From positions 1,485,415 to 1,549,414 of the forward strand of contig OY829660.1 in NCBI GenBank assembly GCA_963691815.1: 64,000 nt of DNA, in the 5' to 3' direction. The translations under genes were made by a program, and so were the position numbers. Below are positions 1 to 11,300 of this stretch, one piece after another. How positions within the stretch are numbered: the first letter of the stretch is position 1; every line of letters starts with the position of its first letter. The DNA is from Echiichthys vipera. Its lineage: Eukaryota; Chordata; Actinopteri; Perciformes; Trachinidae. The notes below the pieces were generated by a model. That model ran no database searches. It was not told where the DNA came from and saw only the letters and a list, made by a program, of their open reading frames with translations.

Positions 1-52
1 CATTAACGCTTCATTCGCCCGATGTCTGTCCCTGTCTGCTCACGTTGTCTTG

Positions 53-53
<1 letters not shown>

Positions 54-140
<87 letters not shown>

Positions 141-146
141 GTGTGA
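54..146. repeat. (GT)n microsatellite
   Basis: About 90 bases of almost pure GT dinucleotides. The unique-looking sequence on both sides (1-53 and 147-780) shows no gene that I can support. Confidence 0.95.
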
Positions 147-787
147 GAGCAGCTTTGAGGGTCATAAATCTGCCCCCTGATGCCTCATCACTGTTTTATT
201 GAATTCAAATTGTAAAATCCCGTCATGAGGCTTGTTGAGCTTCAGAGAACGGCCGCTGTGACCTCGCTGAACGATGGGAGCGACACGCTCCTCAGCGATG
301 AAGCGCCCGGTAATGAAAAGCCTTTTACGGAGCCGGAGAGACGGCGAGGGCCTTTCTCCCTCGCTCCTCACACCCAACACTTCTTTACATTCACACTCTT
401 TCTCTCTTCGTCCTCGTGTTCTTCTCTTTTAAATCATATTTATATTAAAACAGCCTCATATTTAAATATGGACTCCGTCACAGGCGGGGGGGTGAAAGGA
501 TAATCCATCTGTCAGCGTTTTGAAGTTACTGAATCACCGTTTGTGTGCCGATAGAAGACGACCCTGAATCAGTTTCTCACGTTTTGTCTCTGAGACAGTG
601 GCGTTGGGACGCGGCGGCGAGGACCCAGGAACCCGCTGCACGCTCGGTTTGTCTTCATTAAAACACTCGTCTGACACGGTTTCAGTAACGAGGCTGAATT
701 AATGCAGAGATGAAACCGTCACGGTCGAGCGTTTTACTCCATCAGCAACTTAATGTGGAGGAACGATCTCTGCTGCAGCGCTGAGAT

Positions 788-1625
788 ACTGATCCAGACC
801 GATCCAGACTGATCCAGACCGATCCAGACCAATCCAGACCGATCCAGACTGATCCAGACTGATCCAGACCGATCCAGACCAATCCAGACCGATCCGGACT
901 GATCCAGACTGATCCAGACTGATCCAGACTTATTCAGACTGATCCTGACTGATCCAGACCGATCCAGACCGATCTAGACTCATCCAGACTGATCCAGACC
1001 AATCCAGACCAATCCAGACCGATCCAGACTGATCCAGACTGATCCAGACTGATCCAGACCGATCCAGACTGATCCAGACTGATCCAGACCGATCCAGACC
1101 GATCCAGACTGATCCAGACTGATCCAGACCGATCCAGACCGATCCAGACTGATCCAGACCGATCCAGACCGATCCAGACTGATCCAGACTGATCCAGACT
1201 GATCCAGACTGATCCAGACTAATCCAGACTGATCCAGACCGATCCAGACTGATCCAGACCAATCCAGACTGATCCAGACTGATCCAGACCAATCCAGATT
1301 AATCCAGACCGATGTAGACTAATCCAGACTAGTCAAGACTGTTCCAGACTAATCCAGACTAATCCAGACCAATCCAGACTAATCCAGACCAATCTAGACT
1401 AATCCAGACCAATCTAGACTAATCCAGACTGATCCAAACCGATCCAAACCGATCCAAACCGATCCAGACTGATCCAGACTGATCCAGACTAATTCAGACT
1501 GATCCAGACTGATCCAGACCAATCTAGACTAATCCAGACTAATCCAAACCGATCCAAACCGATCCAAGTCGATCCAAACCGATCCAAACCGATCCAGACT
1601 GATCCAGACTAATCCAGACTGATCC
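788..1625. repeat. 10-bp minisatellite (GATCCAGACT/C)
   Basis: About 84 tandem decamers of GATCCAGACT or GATCCAGACC, with GATCCAAACC and AATCCAGACT variants increasing towards the right end. The minus strand reads openly as a Trp-Ile-Ser-Leu-Asp type repeat, but that is a by-product of periodicity. The array ends about 55 bp beyond the polyadenylation signal of the chymotrypsinogen gene. Confidence 0.95.
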
Positions 1626-1678
1626 ATAACACATAAAAATAACACTATAGAAGGACACAGTGAGGCGTGTTCAGTGTT

Positions 1679-1684
1679 TTTATT
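1679..1684 (-). terminator. polyadenylation signal of chymotrypsinogen gene
   Basis: AATAAA on the minus strand, 56 bases past the stop codon. The short 3' UTR between them contains a C-rich run (G on plus, 1710-1738). Confidence 0.75.
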
Positions 1685-1739
1685 ATCATTCATTATCCAA
1701 ACACACCCTGGGGGGTTGGGGGGGGGGGGGGGGGGGGGT

Positions 1740-4336
1740 TTAGTTGGCGGCGAGGATCTGGTCGACCCAGCCACGGAGCTCGGTGACGCGGGCGTAGACG
1801 CCGGGCGTGGAGGTGGAGCATCGGCTGCTTCCCCAGGACACGATACCGACCAGGGTCCAGGCGTTGTCCTTCTCGCAGACCAGAGGGCCGCCAGAGTCGC
1901 CCTGGAAACGACAAGGTCATGAGTAAATAAACAAACAAACAAACAAACAACGAGGGCGGACTGGAAGAGGCGCTCCAGGAGGGGGCGGGGCCTCACCATG
2001 CAGGAACTGGCTCCGGCGCCGCCAGCGCAGATCATGACATCAGAGATGTTGCTGCCCCAGTGTCTCTTGCACTGCTCGTTGGTCAGCAGCGGCAGGGCGG
2101 CCTGCTGCAGGTTGTTGGGAGTACCGGGAGCTGTGGACACAACAGGAAACACTCAGCACTTCCTCCTGCCCTTTCACAGTAAAAGCATTCTTGTTGCAAA
2201 GTCCTTTTAAAGACCTCTTCAACAGAAACACGTCGTTGTTTTATTATTATGAATGGATTTCACTCAGGAACCAATCGGAGAGCTCGTATCAGGACTCACC
2301 GTTGTAGCGGGTCAGACCCCAGCCGGAGGTGACGCAGGTCATGCCGCCGCCGAAGACGTCGCTGGTCTCGGCGATGCACACGGGGGACACGTTGGTGCCC
2401 ATGCGGGCGGGCGTGGCCAGCTTGATGAGGGAGATGTCGTTGTTGATGGTGCGGGGGTTCCACTTGGGGTGGGTGAACACCTGGGGGGGAGGGGGGAGGG
2501 GTTAGTGGGGGGGCGGGGCGATCTGAAAGCTGATTGGCCGACGGGTGATCCTCACCTTGGTGGGCTTCAGCATCTGGATGTCCTCACTGGAGCCGTAGCC
2601 CTTATTGTGTTCTCCAACAACCACGCGGTGGTAGGTCCTGAAACACGGCACACACCAAACGTCAAACGTGACGGTAGATTCGTTTTGTTTTTACGGTTTC
2701 AGCAGGAAACAATGATCCTCAGACAGGAAGTCAGACGGAGGTGCGTTGGACTCACCTGACGTTACAGTGAGCGGCGGTCACCACCCAGTTCTCGTTGATC
2801 AGAGATCCTCCACAGAAGTGGAAGCCGTTGGATTGCTGCAAAGAAACAAAGTGAAGTCAGTTACTGAAGAAGAAGAAGAAGAAGAGGAAGAAGCAGCAGA
2901 AGAAGAAGAAGAAGAAGAAAAGAAGACTCACCTGCAGAGACACCTGCCAGGGCCAGGAGTGAGGCACCGCCTCCTCGCCGTTGACGATGCGGGCGTAGCC
3001 GCTCACCTGGGGGGGGATGGCGGGGGTGCCGCAGCCTGACAGGACGACAAACATATTCATGTCATCGATATATAAACGCAGGCGTCTCATGACCAGCGAT
3101 GGGTCCCCACGGCGGCCATCTTGTGTCTCTGGAGGCAGGAGGTCTGTCCACCATTAAAACCATCATCTCCAGTTTGGTTTGTCCCAAATGTCGGACGTGT
3201 TTTTATGACCCAGGAGTCTCAGTGACATTAAAAACCTGCGTTTTATACCAAAACACCTGATCTTCAGTAGATGGTAGAGCTGCCCCCCGACCAAGGATCC
3301 TCTTGGTCGACCAATGGTCGTCATTTACAACATAATCAATAACCATTAACCATTAACCATTACTTTAAAAGTGCAAACCGGCAAAGTACACACGAAATAA
3401 AGAAGCCAAGTGGGTCAACCAGTGTTTTTTTAGGGTCAACCAGTGTTTTTTTTTGGGTCAACCAGTGGTTTTTTTGGTCGACCAGTGTTTTTTTTGGTCA
3501 ACCAGTGGTTTTTTTGGGCCGACCAGTGTTTTTTTTTGGGTCAACCAATGGTTTTTTGGGTCGAACCAATGTTTTTTTTGGGTCGAACCAATGGTTTTAT
3601 TGGGTCGACCAGTGGTTTTTTAGGGTCGACCAGTGTTTTTTTAGGGTCGACCAGTGTTTTTTTAGGGTCGACCAGTGGTTTTTTTGGTCGACCAGTGTTT
3701 TTTTTTGGGTCAACCAGTGGTTTTTTGGGTCGACTAATGGTTTTTTTGGGTCAACCAGTGGTTTTTTGGGTCGACTAATGGTTTTTTTGGGTCAACCAGT
3801 GGTTTTTTTGGTCGACCAGTGTTTTTTTTGGTCAACCAGTGGTTTTTTTGGGCCGACCAATGGTTTTTTGGGTCGAACCAATGGTTTTATTGGGTCGACC
3901 AGTGGTTTTTTAGGGTCGACCAGTGGTTTTTTAGGGTCGACCAGTGTTTTTTTAGGGTCGACCAGTGGTTTTTTAGGGTCGACCAGTGTTTCTTTTGGTT
4001 ATTTTGGGTTACGAGTGCTTGGTCGGCAGCTCTAGTCGACAGTAACAGTAATCTAACGTGAACATTCAGCCCCAGGACAGAAACAGTACTCTGACGTGAA
4101 CATTCACCCCCAGGACAGTAACAGTACTCTAACCTGAACATTCAGCCCAGGACAGTCCTCATGGACGGGGGAATGAGCTCCGCAGACCAAAAGTGCTCAA
4201 TAAAATACAATCAAAGTCAAAAAGAACAATACGAACAAAGTGGTTTCCTGCATCACTAAAGTGTAAAGAGCGAGGAAGTCTCACCGTAGGCGGCGCTGAC
4301 GAAGGCGAGGCAGGACACGATCCAGAGGAAGGCCAT
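1740..4336 (-). CDS. ctrb1: Chymotrypsinogen B-like pancreatic serine protease, 7 exons
   Basis: Secreted digestive endopeptidase zymogen (peptidase family S1). Exons from 5' to 3' on minus: 4285-4336, 2932-3035, 2756-2835, 2556-2637, 2300-2480, 1997-2130, 1740-1901. All introns are GT-AG and the joined frame is 264 residues, the family's usual length. Exon 1 is a signal peptide (MAFLWIVSCLAFVSAAYG). Exon 2 carries the propeptide cysteine and the activation site before IVNGEE. The triad is visible: His in TAAHC (exon 3), Asp in NNDISLIKL (exon 5), Ser in GDSGGP (exon 7). The S1-pocket base position is Ser (ASSCMGDSGG), which fits chymotrypsin rather than trypsin (Asp). It ends in ILAAN, as in mammalian CTRB. 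Intron 1 holds a large minisatellite. The orientation opposes tmeff1. The paralogue number is not determined. Confidence 0.95.
2864..2925. repeat. (GAA)n tract in chymotrypsinogen intron 2
   Basis: GAA/GAG triplets on plus start directly beside the exon-2 splice donor. Read on minus it is a TTC-rich tract, and it makes false open frames that run out of exon 2. Confidence 0.9.
3417..4000. repeat. ~20-23 bp minisatellite in chymotrypsinogen intron 1
   Basis: Around 26 copies of a GGGTCGACCAGTGGTTTTTT-type unit, with GGTCAACCAGTG and TCGAACCAATGG variants and variable T runs. The SalI-like GTCGAC core recurs in most units. The long open frames on both strands are repeat artefacts. Confidence 0.95.
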
Positions 4337-4377
4337 GGTGTCGACGATGAAGACGATGTGTCTGAAGAGCGAGCTGC

Positions 4378-4440
4378 CCTTTTATCCTGAACCCTGCTGG
4401 GCCTCAGCCAATCACAGCGCTCGCTGGTCGGTCCAGGTGC
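4378..4440 (-). promoter_or_regulatory. Chymotrypsinogen core promoter (TATA box, upstream E-box)
   Basis: On minus, GATAAAAGG (4378-4386) lies about 45 bp before the ATG, leaving room for a short leader as in pancreatic protease genes. A CACCTG E-box lies at 4434-4439 on minus. Pancreatic protease promoters are known targets of the bHLH complex PTF1, which binds an E-box; its use here is inferred. A CCAAT motif lies on plus at 4408-4412. Confidence 0.55.
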
Positions 4441-4671
4441 TTATCAGACCTGAGGCGGCGACGGCGTTCTCACGGCTCCCACGCCCCGTCCTCCAGCGCT
4501 CTGATTGGCTGCTGAAGACTGCACCGGTCAGCAAAAGCTGTTCTCTCAGATAACCGGTGTTAACACACGTGTGTTATAGAAACGTACTGCGTTAGAAGAA
4601 AAGAGTTCAATTAAACTACGTTCTGCAAGATACAGAATTCACCGAAACAATAATAATTATAATTATAATAA

Positions 4672-5990
4672 AATAAAGAGAAAGAAAGAATCAAAGAAAC
4701 AAGCAAAAAATAAAGAAACGAACAAAAAACAAACTGGGAAAGTAAGAAATGGACAAAAATAAATAAAACAGATAGAAAGAGATAAAAAAAAGAAACAAAC
4801 TAAAAAAGAACAAAAAACAAAGAAAGAGAGAAATAACAAAAAAGAAACAAACAAAAAAGGAGGAAAGAAATAAAACAGAAAGAAAGAGAGGGAAACAAAA
4901 AATATGACAAACAAGAAACAAATAAAGACACAAAAAAGAAAGGAAGAGAAAGAAACAAAGAAAGAAAGAGAGAAAGAAAGAAAGAAAGAAAGAGAGAAAG
5001 AGTCGTGACCCAAAGACGTGTGACTCGTTTGTTCGTATCTTCTTTGGTAAAAACGAAACAGACAGACTAAAAAGTAACAAACAAGAAACAAATAAAGAAA
5101 AAACCGAAAGAAAGAGAAATAAACAAAAAGAAAGGAATAAAAAAGAAAGAAAGCGACGGAAAAAAAGAACAAAAAACGAAACAAATAAACAAAGAAAGGA
5201 AGAAATAAAACAGAAAGAAAGAGAGAAAGAGTCGTGGCCTAAAGACGTGTGACTGAATTGTTGTGTTCATTTCTTTGGTGAAGACGAAACAGAAAGAAAG
5301 AAAAAAGAAAAGAAAGATAAATAAACAGAAAGAAAGAAAGAAATTAACAAGAAGCAAAGAAAGAAATTAAGAAAGAGAAATAAACAGAAAGAAAGAAAGA
5401 AAGAAAGAAAGAGAGGGAAAAATAAAAAATAAGACAAAAAATAAAGAAACAAAGGAACAAAAGACAGAAAAAAACAGAAAGAAAGAAATAAAGAAAGAGT
5501 CCTGACATAAAGACGTGTGACGGGTTTGTTCGTATCTTCTTTGGTAAAAACGAATCAGACAAAACAGAGAGAAAGAAATAAAACAGAAAGAAAGAGAGAA
5601 ATAACAAAAATAAACAAAAAAAACTAAAAAGTAACAAACAAGAAACAAATAAGACACAAAAAAAACAAAAGAAAGAGAAATAAACAAAAAGAAAGGAATA
5701 AAACAAAAAGAAAGCAACGGGAAAAAAGAACAAAAATGAAACTAATAAACTAAAAACAAATAAAGAAACAAAGGAACAAAAAAAGACACAAAAAACAGAA
5801 AGAAAGAAAAAACAATGAAAGAAAGTAAGAAGGAGATAAATAAACAAAAATAAAGAAATCAAACAGAAAGAAAGAAATAAATAAAGAAAGAGTCCTGACA
5901 TAAAGACGTGTGACTGCATTGTTGTTGTTTTCTTTGGTAAAGACGACTCAGACAAAAACAGAAACAAACAAACAAACACAGATTATTCTG
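4672..5990. repeat. Polypurine A/G-rich array with a higher-order unit
   Basis: 1.3 kb of AAAGAAAG/AAACAAAC-type sequence, almost free of T on plus. A non-purine block of about 60 bp built around AAAGACGTGTGACT recurs four times (about 5000, 5229, 5498 and 5889), so the array is partly a tandem of units of 230-390 bp. Open frames on minus (Phe/Leu/Ser-rich) are artefacts. Confidence 0.9.
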
Positions 5991-6168
5991 CAGCTCCGTC
6001 TTTGAACCAAACGTTTCTTCTTCTCTTCAAACTTTACAGAGAAACTTTGCTGCAGAAAGTTTCACTTTGTTAAACACAAACTCCACTTTTTCACTTTCAT
6101 CGTTCAAACCAAAGAAAAGAGCTTTAATGGAAAATGCTAAAAATACGTTTCTACAATCATCGTTAACA

Positions 6169-6253
6169 GGGCGTGAGGCGGGGTCCACCCTGGACAGGAC
6201 GCCAGTCTATCACAGGACACATAGAGACGAACAGAGACAGACAACCATTCACA
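6169..6253 (-). mobile_element. Fragment of fish SINE-like repeat
   Basis: The block starting GGGCGTGAGGCGGGGTCCAC closely matches part of the longer copy at 19279-19577. It is cut off exactly where the Harbinger-type MITE begins, so this is a mosaic junction. Confidence 0.6.
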
Positions 6254-6785
6254 CCCTCCCACTGTTCCTCCGTCCCGTGCCCCGTGCTTTAGGGTCCTTG
6301 TCCCCCCTCCAGGCCCGTTTGTACTCACACTACCTGGGCCTCGGAGAATGCTTCTTGCTGCCTATACGTCATCACGCCGTAACACGTCACACGCATTGAT
6401 GACGTCATGGCGATGCATGGCTTTGTTTCCAGATCTTTCCGTAGACCTCGGAGTTTTTGTGCGTCTTGTCGACTGTTTTTGAATCTTCTCATCGACCAAA
6501 TCTGCAGTAAACACTCCACCTCCGCATCACACCAACGTGAACCTTTCACCGCCATTGTTTGAAATGTCCGCGCATGGTCCCTCCTTCTTTTTTCTACGTC
6601 CCAACAGGCGCACAGGAAATGACCTCAGAACCGCCGTAGGCCTCGTGCTCGTACACGTGCGCACGCTCGTGCTCGTACACGTGCAAACGTGCTTTACAAA
6701 GCTCACCTCTCTCAGACGGGCCGTGGACGGCTCTACCCGAAAAACCTGTTTTGGCGCGGTGCGGAAGGACGGTGTGAGTGCGCCC
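6254..6785 (-). mobile_element. PIF/Harbinger-type MITE, copy 1 (5' end trimmed)
   Basis: Same family as the copies at 16069, 20574 and 39073. On minus it keeps an open 76-codon frame (6325-6555) beginning MAVKGSRWCDAEVECLLQIW, resembling the Myb/SANT-like (MADF-type) protein encoded by PIF/Harbinger transposons. The right end is GTGAGTGCGCCC followed by TTA. The left end lacks the first bases of the terminal inverted repeat. Confidence 0.7.
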
Positions 6786-7049
6786 TTAAACGCACTGTCA
6801 TTCATCTGTAACGTATCTATTAGTGCAAAGAAGGAACTCCGCTGACGTAGAGTCACAGCGTTCAAACCAAGAAGCTCCTAAAACATCAAAGGTTTACAAA
6901 CACATCACAGGAGCAGAGGCGTCCGCGGACTTTTGGCCGCACGCGTTTGATTCTGTTCATTATTCTGTGACGTCAGCAGAAAGTCCCATAATCAGGGGTT
7001 TGTTTCCGCTTCACGCCGTATTTTCCTTCTCTGTGTTCTTTGGCAACAC

Positions 7050-7293
7050 AGAGAGAGATGGAGGGATGATGAGAGAGGGAGAGAGGGAGGGAGGGAGGGA
7101 GGGAGAGAGAGAGAGGGAGAGAGAGGGAGAGAGAGAGAGGGAGAGAGAGAGAGGGAGAGAGAGAGAGAGAGAGGGAGAGAGGGAGAGAGAGAGAGAGAGA
7201 GGGAGAGAGAGGGAGAGAGAGAGAGAGATGGAGGGAGAGAGAGGGAGAGAGAGGGAGGGAGGGAGAGAGAGAGAGGGTGAGAGAGAGGGAGAG
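7050..7293. repeat. (GA)n/(GGGA)n purine tract
   Basis: About 240 bases made only of GAGAGA and GGGAGA blocks on plus, a possible triplex-forming polypurine run. Frames reading Arg-Glu or Ser-Leu through it are artefacts. Confidence 0.95.
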
Positions 7294-7334
7294 CTTTGTC
7301 AATATTTCCTCAGGAATGATGGAGCATTAAAAAT

Positions 7335-7337
7335 GGA

Positions 7338-7370
<33 letters not shown>

Positions 7371-7386
7371 GTGTGTGTGTGTGTGT

Positions 7387-7420
<34 letters not shown>

Positions 7421-7818
7421 CTGTGCGTGTGCGTGTGCGTGTGCGTGTGTGTGTGTGTGTCCGCTCTGTTTAACATTCCCTGCAGCTCCTCCTGCAGACA
7501 GCATGAAGACATGAAGCGCGTCCACAGAAAAATAACAACCACACCGAACCTGCCGCTTCTTTGTTTCGTCGTCACACACACGCACATCGTCACACACACA
7601 CACACACAGTCACACACACACACAATCACACACACACACACACACACACAGTCACACACACACACACGCACACACACCAGCTGGCTCAGGTTGACCCTTC
7701 ACCGCCTCGACTCTGACAAACCAAGCGAGACGCAGACGTCGAGTAAACATCCGCCGACATCCTCCACTTCCTTTAGTCTGTCCTGAAGAGTAAATAACAC
7801 ACACACACACACACACAC

Positions 7819-7879
<61 letters not shown>

Positions 7880-7880
7880 G
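7335..7880. repeat. Inverted (GT)n and (CA)n microsatellites
   Basis: A GT run at 7335-7462 is followed by CA runs at 7570-7678 and 7796-7880. Because they are reverse complements of each other, the segment can fold into long imperfect hairpins. The spacers show no gene. Confidence 0.9.
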
Positions 7881-8261
7881 ACACTACGAGGCAGCAGAGA
7901 TAAATCAAACGTTCAGACTGAGCACGAATAATAAAACTCTGAGTGATAAAAAGTGAGTTGTTCATATAAAACTGGTCGTCGTCTGCGTATAAAATAATAT
8001 AATAAAACAATATAATAAAATATAATGTAAATCCATATTTCTGGGCGAGTTTACGTTCCTGACAGATTTCCTTCCAGCACTGGAGGAGAAACACGTTCAG
8101 TTTGGAGCACGCAAACATCCCAAAGCTCCTTTATCAACATTATTATTTTCATCTATTTTAACAGTGACTGTAAAACGCCGTCATGGTCGACAGTTAAGTT
8201 TGTATTCCCGCTCCAGTCTGCAGCTGAGTTTCTGCAGCTGTGTTTCTGCAGCGTTCCTCGT

Positions 8262-8340
8262 GTTTATTGCTTCATTCATAACTTTATTCATAACTTTATT
8301 CATAACTTTATTCATAACTTTATTCATACCTTTATTCATC
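8262..8340. repeat. 12-bp tandem repeat (TTCATAACTTTA)
   Basis: About six copies of a 12-base unit ending 20 bp before the tmeff1 linker exon. It is T-rich and so extends the pyrimidine-rich region upstream of that acceptor. Confidence 0.9.
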
Positions 8341-8360
8341 AGTGTCTGTCTCCTCCACAG

Positions 8361-11300
8361 CGGATAAAGAGAAGCTGGGGAAGAAGGACGACAGCAGTCC
8401 TTTCAAAGTGAACGTCCTCGGTGAGTTCCTCCATCCTGACGCTTCTCTCTGTATCTGTGTCCTTCAGTGAAACACTGACGCTCCTGATCACAGGATCACA
8501 CCGTGTCTCTCTTCTCTCAGGACAAACTCACAGTGTTTGGGTCTGTTTGACAACGACAGGTCTCCACTTTCACCTTTATTCGGCACTGAATCAACTGTGC
8601 AGACATTTTTTAAACATCTTTATCGATCTCTTCTTTATCTTTTACATTTCTTTCATTGTGTTAAATAATCGGAACGCCAGTGTTGCTATAAATAATTGTG
8701 GTTATTGTAGTTGGGCAGCTGTCGATGAAAGGTTAAAGGTTTCCTCCTCTGGGGAACGCGCACCATCACAGCCGCCGACCGCTACAAGCTAACAAGCTAA
8801 CAAGCAACAGAAACTAAGGGCGCCCTCCCACTGTGCGTCCGTTCCGTGCCTTGTGCTTTACGGAAACAGAATTAGATTTAAACAAGTATTTAATGATCAA
8901 ACGATAAACAAGAGTGTCCAGAGAGCAAGGGGGAAACGGTGAAGGGTCCTAGGAAAGCGTTCGCTCTCCGGAGCGAGTCCAGGGAGGGGGACAAAACCAA
9001 CACGAGCGCGTTGCAGAGGAACCCCCGATGTAGACGGGGATGTAGATGAGGGAACGAGATCTCGGGAAACTAAAACAAAAAGGAACAAAGAAACAAGTAA
9101 CGACAAACAAACACGGAGCGAATAAGCAATCATGAGCAAAGAGGAGCCAACCAACGAGACACGGTACCACGTAAATGGAAGGAAAGGATCTGGCGCCGAA
9201 TGCGTCCCACATCCAGCTTCTTATACTGCAGGGGTGATTAGTCTTCCACCTCCAGACACACAAACACGGAGAGGGGAGACACATGCAGGGAACAACAGAC
9301 AGAGGGAGACAAGCACAAGCACAGAAGGAAGAAGGGAAGGGCTGACAGGACCGGGATCCTGACAGCAACAACTTGAAGCTGTCGTAGCTACATGCTTGGC
9401 AAAGGAAGAGCGAGGCCTCTGTGGGCGGGTTTACAGACCGGTGGGAGTTTTTTTTGTTGCCTGCGCAGCTTTGCATTGTGGTGCATTATGGGAGATCACT
9501 TTCTGCCTTTTCTCTGCCGTGAAGCAACAAATTAGTTAGTGTGTTGAGATCTTTTGTTGTGATTTGTTGCTGTAAATAAAACTGGATTGACTGCTGCAGG
9601 CTTCAGGACTCTAACGGCTAAACCTTAGCTGCGGAGTGCTAACATTCGCTCCGCGGCCGCCGCCTCCTGAAGCTCAAACACGCCGGTCTGTGGTTGATTC
9701 TCTCCGATGAGTTTGGTCGTCTCGGTGATCCGTTTGTGCGCTCGTCTTTAACCTCGGGCTGCTCCGTAGAAGCACAGGCGTCATTACTGTAGAGTGTCGA
9801 GCAGCGGTTGGCGAGAAACAGTAGATGTGCTAACAATCCATGTTATAAAAAATATGAATCATATCAGAGTCGTTTTTTAATAAACACGTGTGTGGAGGGA
9901 CTTTAACAGTTCAGACTATAAAATTCAGTCTGCTGCTGACGACCAGTGGCCCTTCAGCGCCTGAGCCTTCGACTCTTGAACACACGGTCGTGGAAACGGA
10001 GCAGGAAAGTCAAACACAGCTCTGAATCTCTGCTGATACAGAACGTGGTGTGAGAAGAGGCCTTTAAGCCGCGTGACGCCGTAATGTCTCATCAGCAAAC
10101 ACGCGGATTAGCGGAGCAGGAGGAACGTTACTCGCCCCGGCTGCACACGGTGAACACGGCGAGTTTGGAGATCAGAGAGGAGGTGAAACAGAATCCAGAG
10201 GGTGTGAGTTTGTGCAGCTCGCTCCGTGCGTCGGTTTCACTCTGACGGACAAAAGGAGGACCCGAGGAGACCGCTGCAGAGTCAGCGTCACGCGCGACGA
10301 AGGACACGGCCGCACATTCCTCTCCCTGATATCGTGAGCGCGTTCACACCCGTGCACCTGAACTCTGCAGCGTCTCCTCTTTGTTCGGCCGCGTGACGAC
10401 CTTCAGCCAAAGGAACGCCGCCTGAGGACGGTTGAATGATTCATTCAGACTCAATCATTTATGAATCAAAAGCTTCTTTTCTCAAGGTTCCCAAACACCG
10501 CGGAGAAGATTTGGTCACGGCTTAAAATGAAAAAGATTGATTTAAAGAAAGTTTTCCAGGATTAAAACGAGCAAAAACAAACTTTGTTATATATAAAAAA
10601 AACATGTAGAAGAAGAACTTTCTACCTCTGAGACGACTTCTTCTACTCATACATCTGTGATAAACATTGTGTTTAAGTTCTGAGGGCTTAAATATTCAGA
10701 TTTCAGGATATCAAAGTCAGCTCTACTGTGTCTCAGAAGTTTCTGTTTCACAGATTAAATCAAAAACTGGAGATTTGATGAAAATGGTGAAAAATCCTCC
10801 AAACTCCCACATTCAGGGACTGTCCACATGACCAAAAACAACCTTTTTCTTCCTCCTTCGTTCTTAAAAAGTTTCTGTCCAACCTGTTTACATCCATCTG
10901 GACCCAGAGAACCCGTTTACATTCACACATCTGGACCCAGAGAACCTGTTTACATCCATCTGGACCCAGAGAACCCGTTTACATTCATCTGGACCCAGAG
11001 AACCCGTTTACATCCACACATCTGGACCCAGAGAACCTGTTTACATCCATCTGGACCCAGAGAACCCGTTTACATTCATCTGGACCCAGAGAACCTGTTT
11101 ACATCCATCTGGACCCAGAGAACCTGTTTACATTCATCTGGACCCAGAGAACCTGTTTACATCCATCTGGACCCAGAGAACCCGTTTACATTCACACATC
11201 TGGACCCAGAGAACCTGTTTACATCCATCTGGACCCAGAGAACCCGTTTACATTCATCTGGACCCAGAGAACCCGTTTACATCCACACATCTGGACCCAG

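Noticed and set aside
2253..2759. Plus-strand frame of 168 codons across chymotrypsinogen exons
   Set aside because: Antisense shadow of exons 4 and 5, whose minus-strand frame has the serine protease motifs.
8949..9476. Cys-rich 175-codon minus frame
   Set aside because: Lies over a probable solo LTR; no family resemblance, composition low in conserved features.
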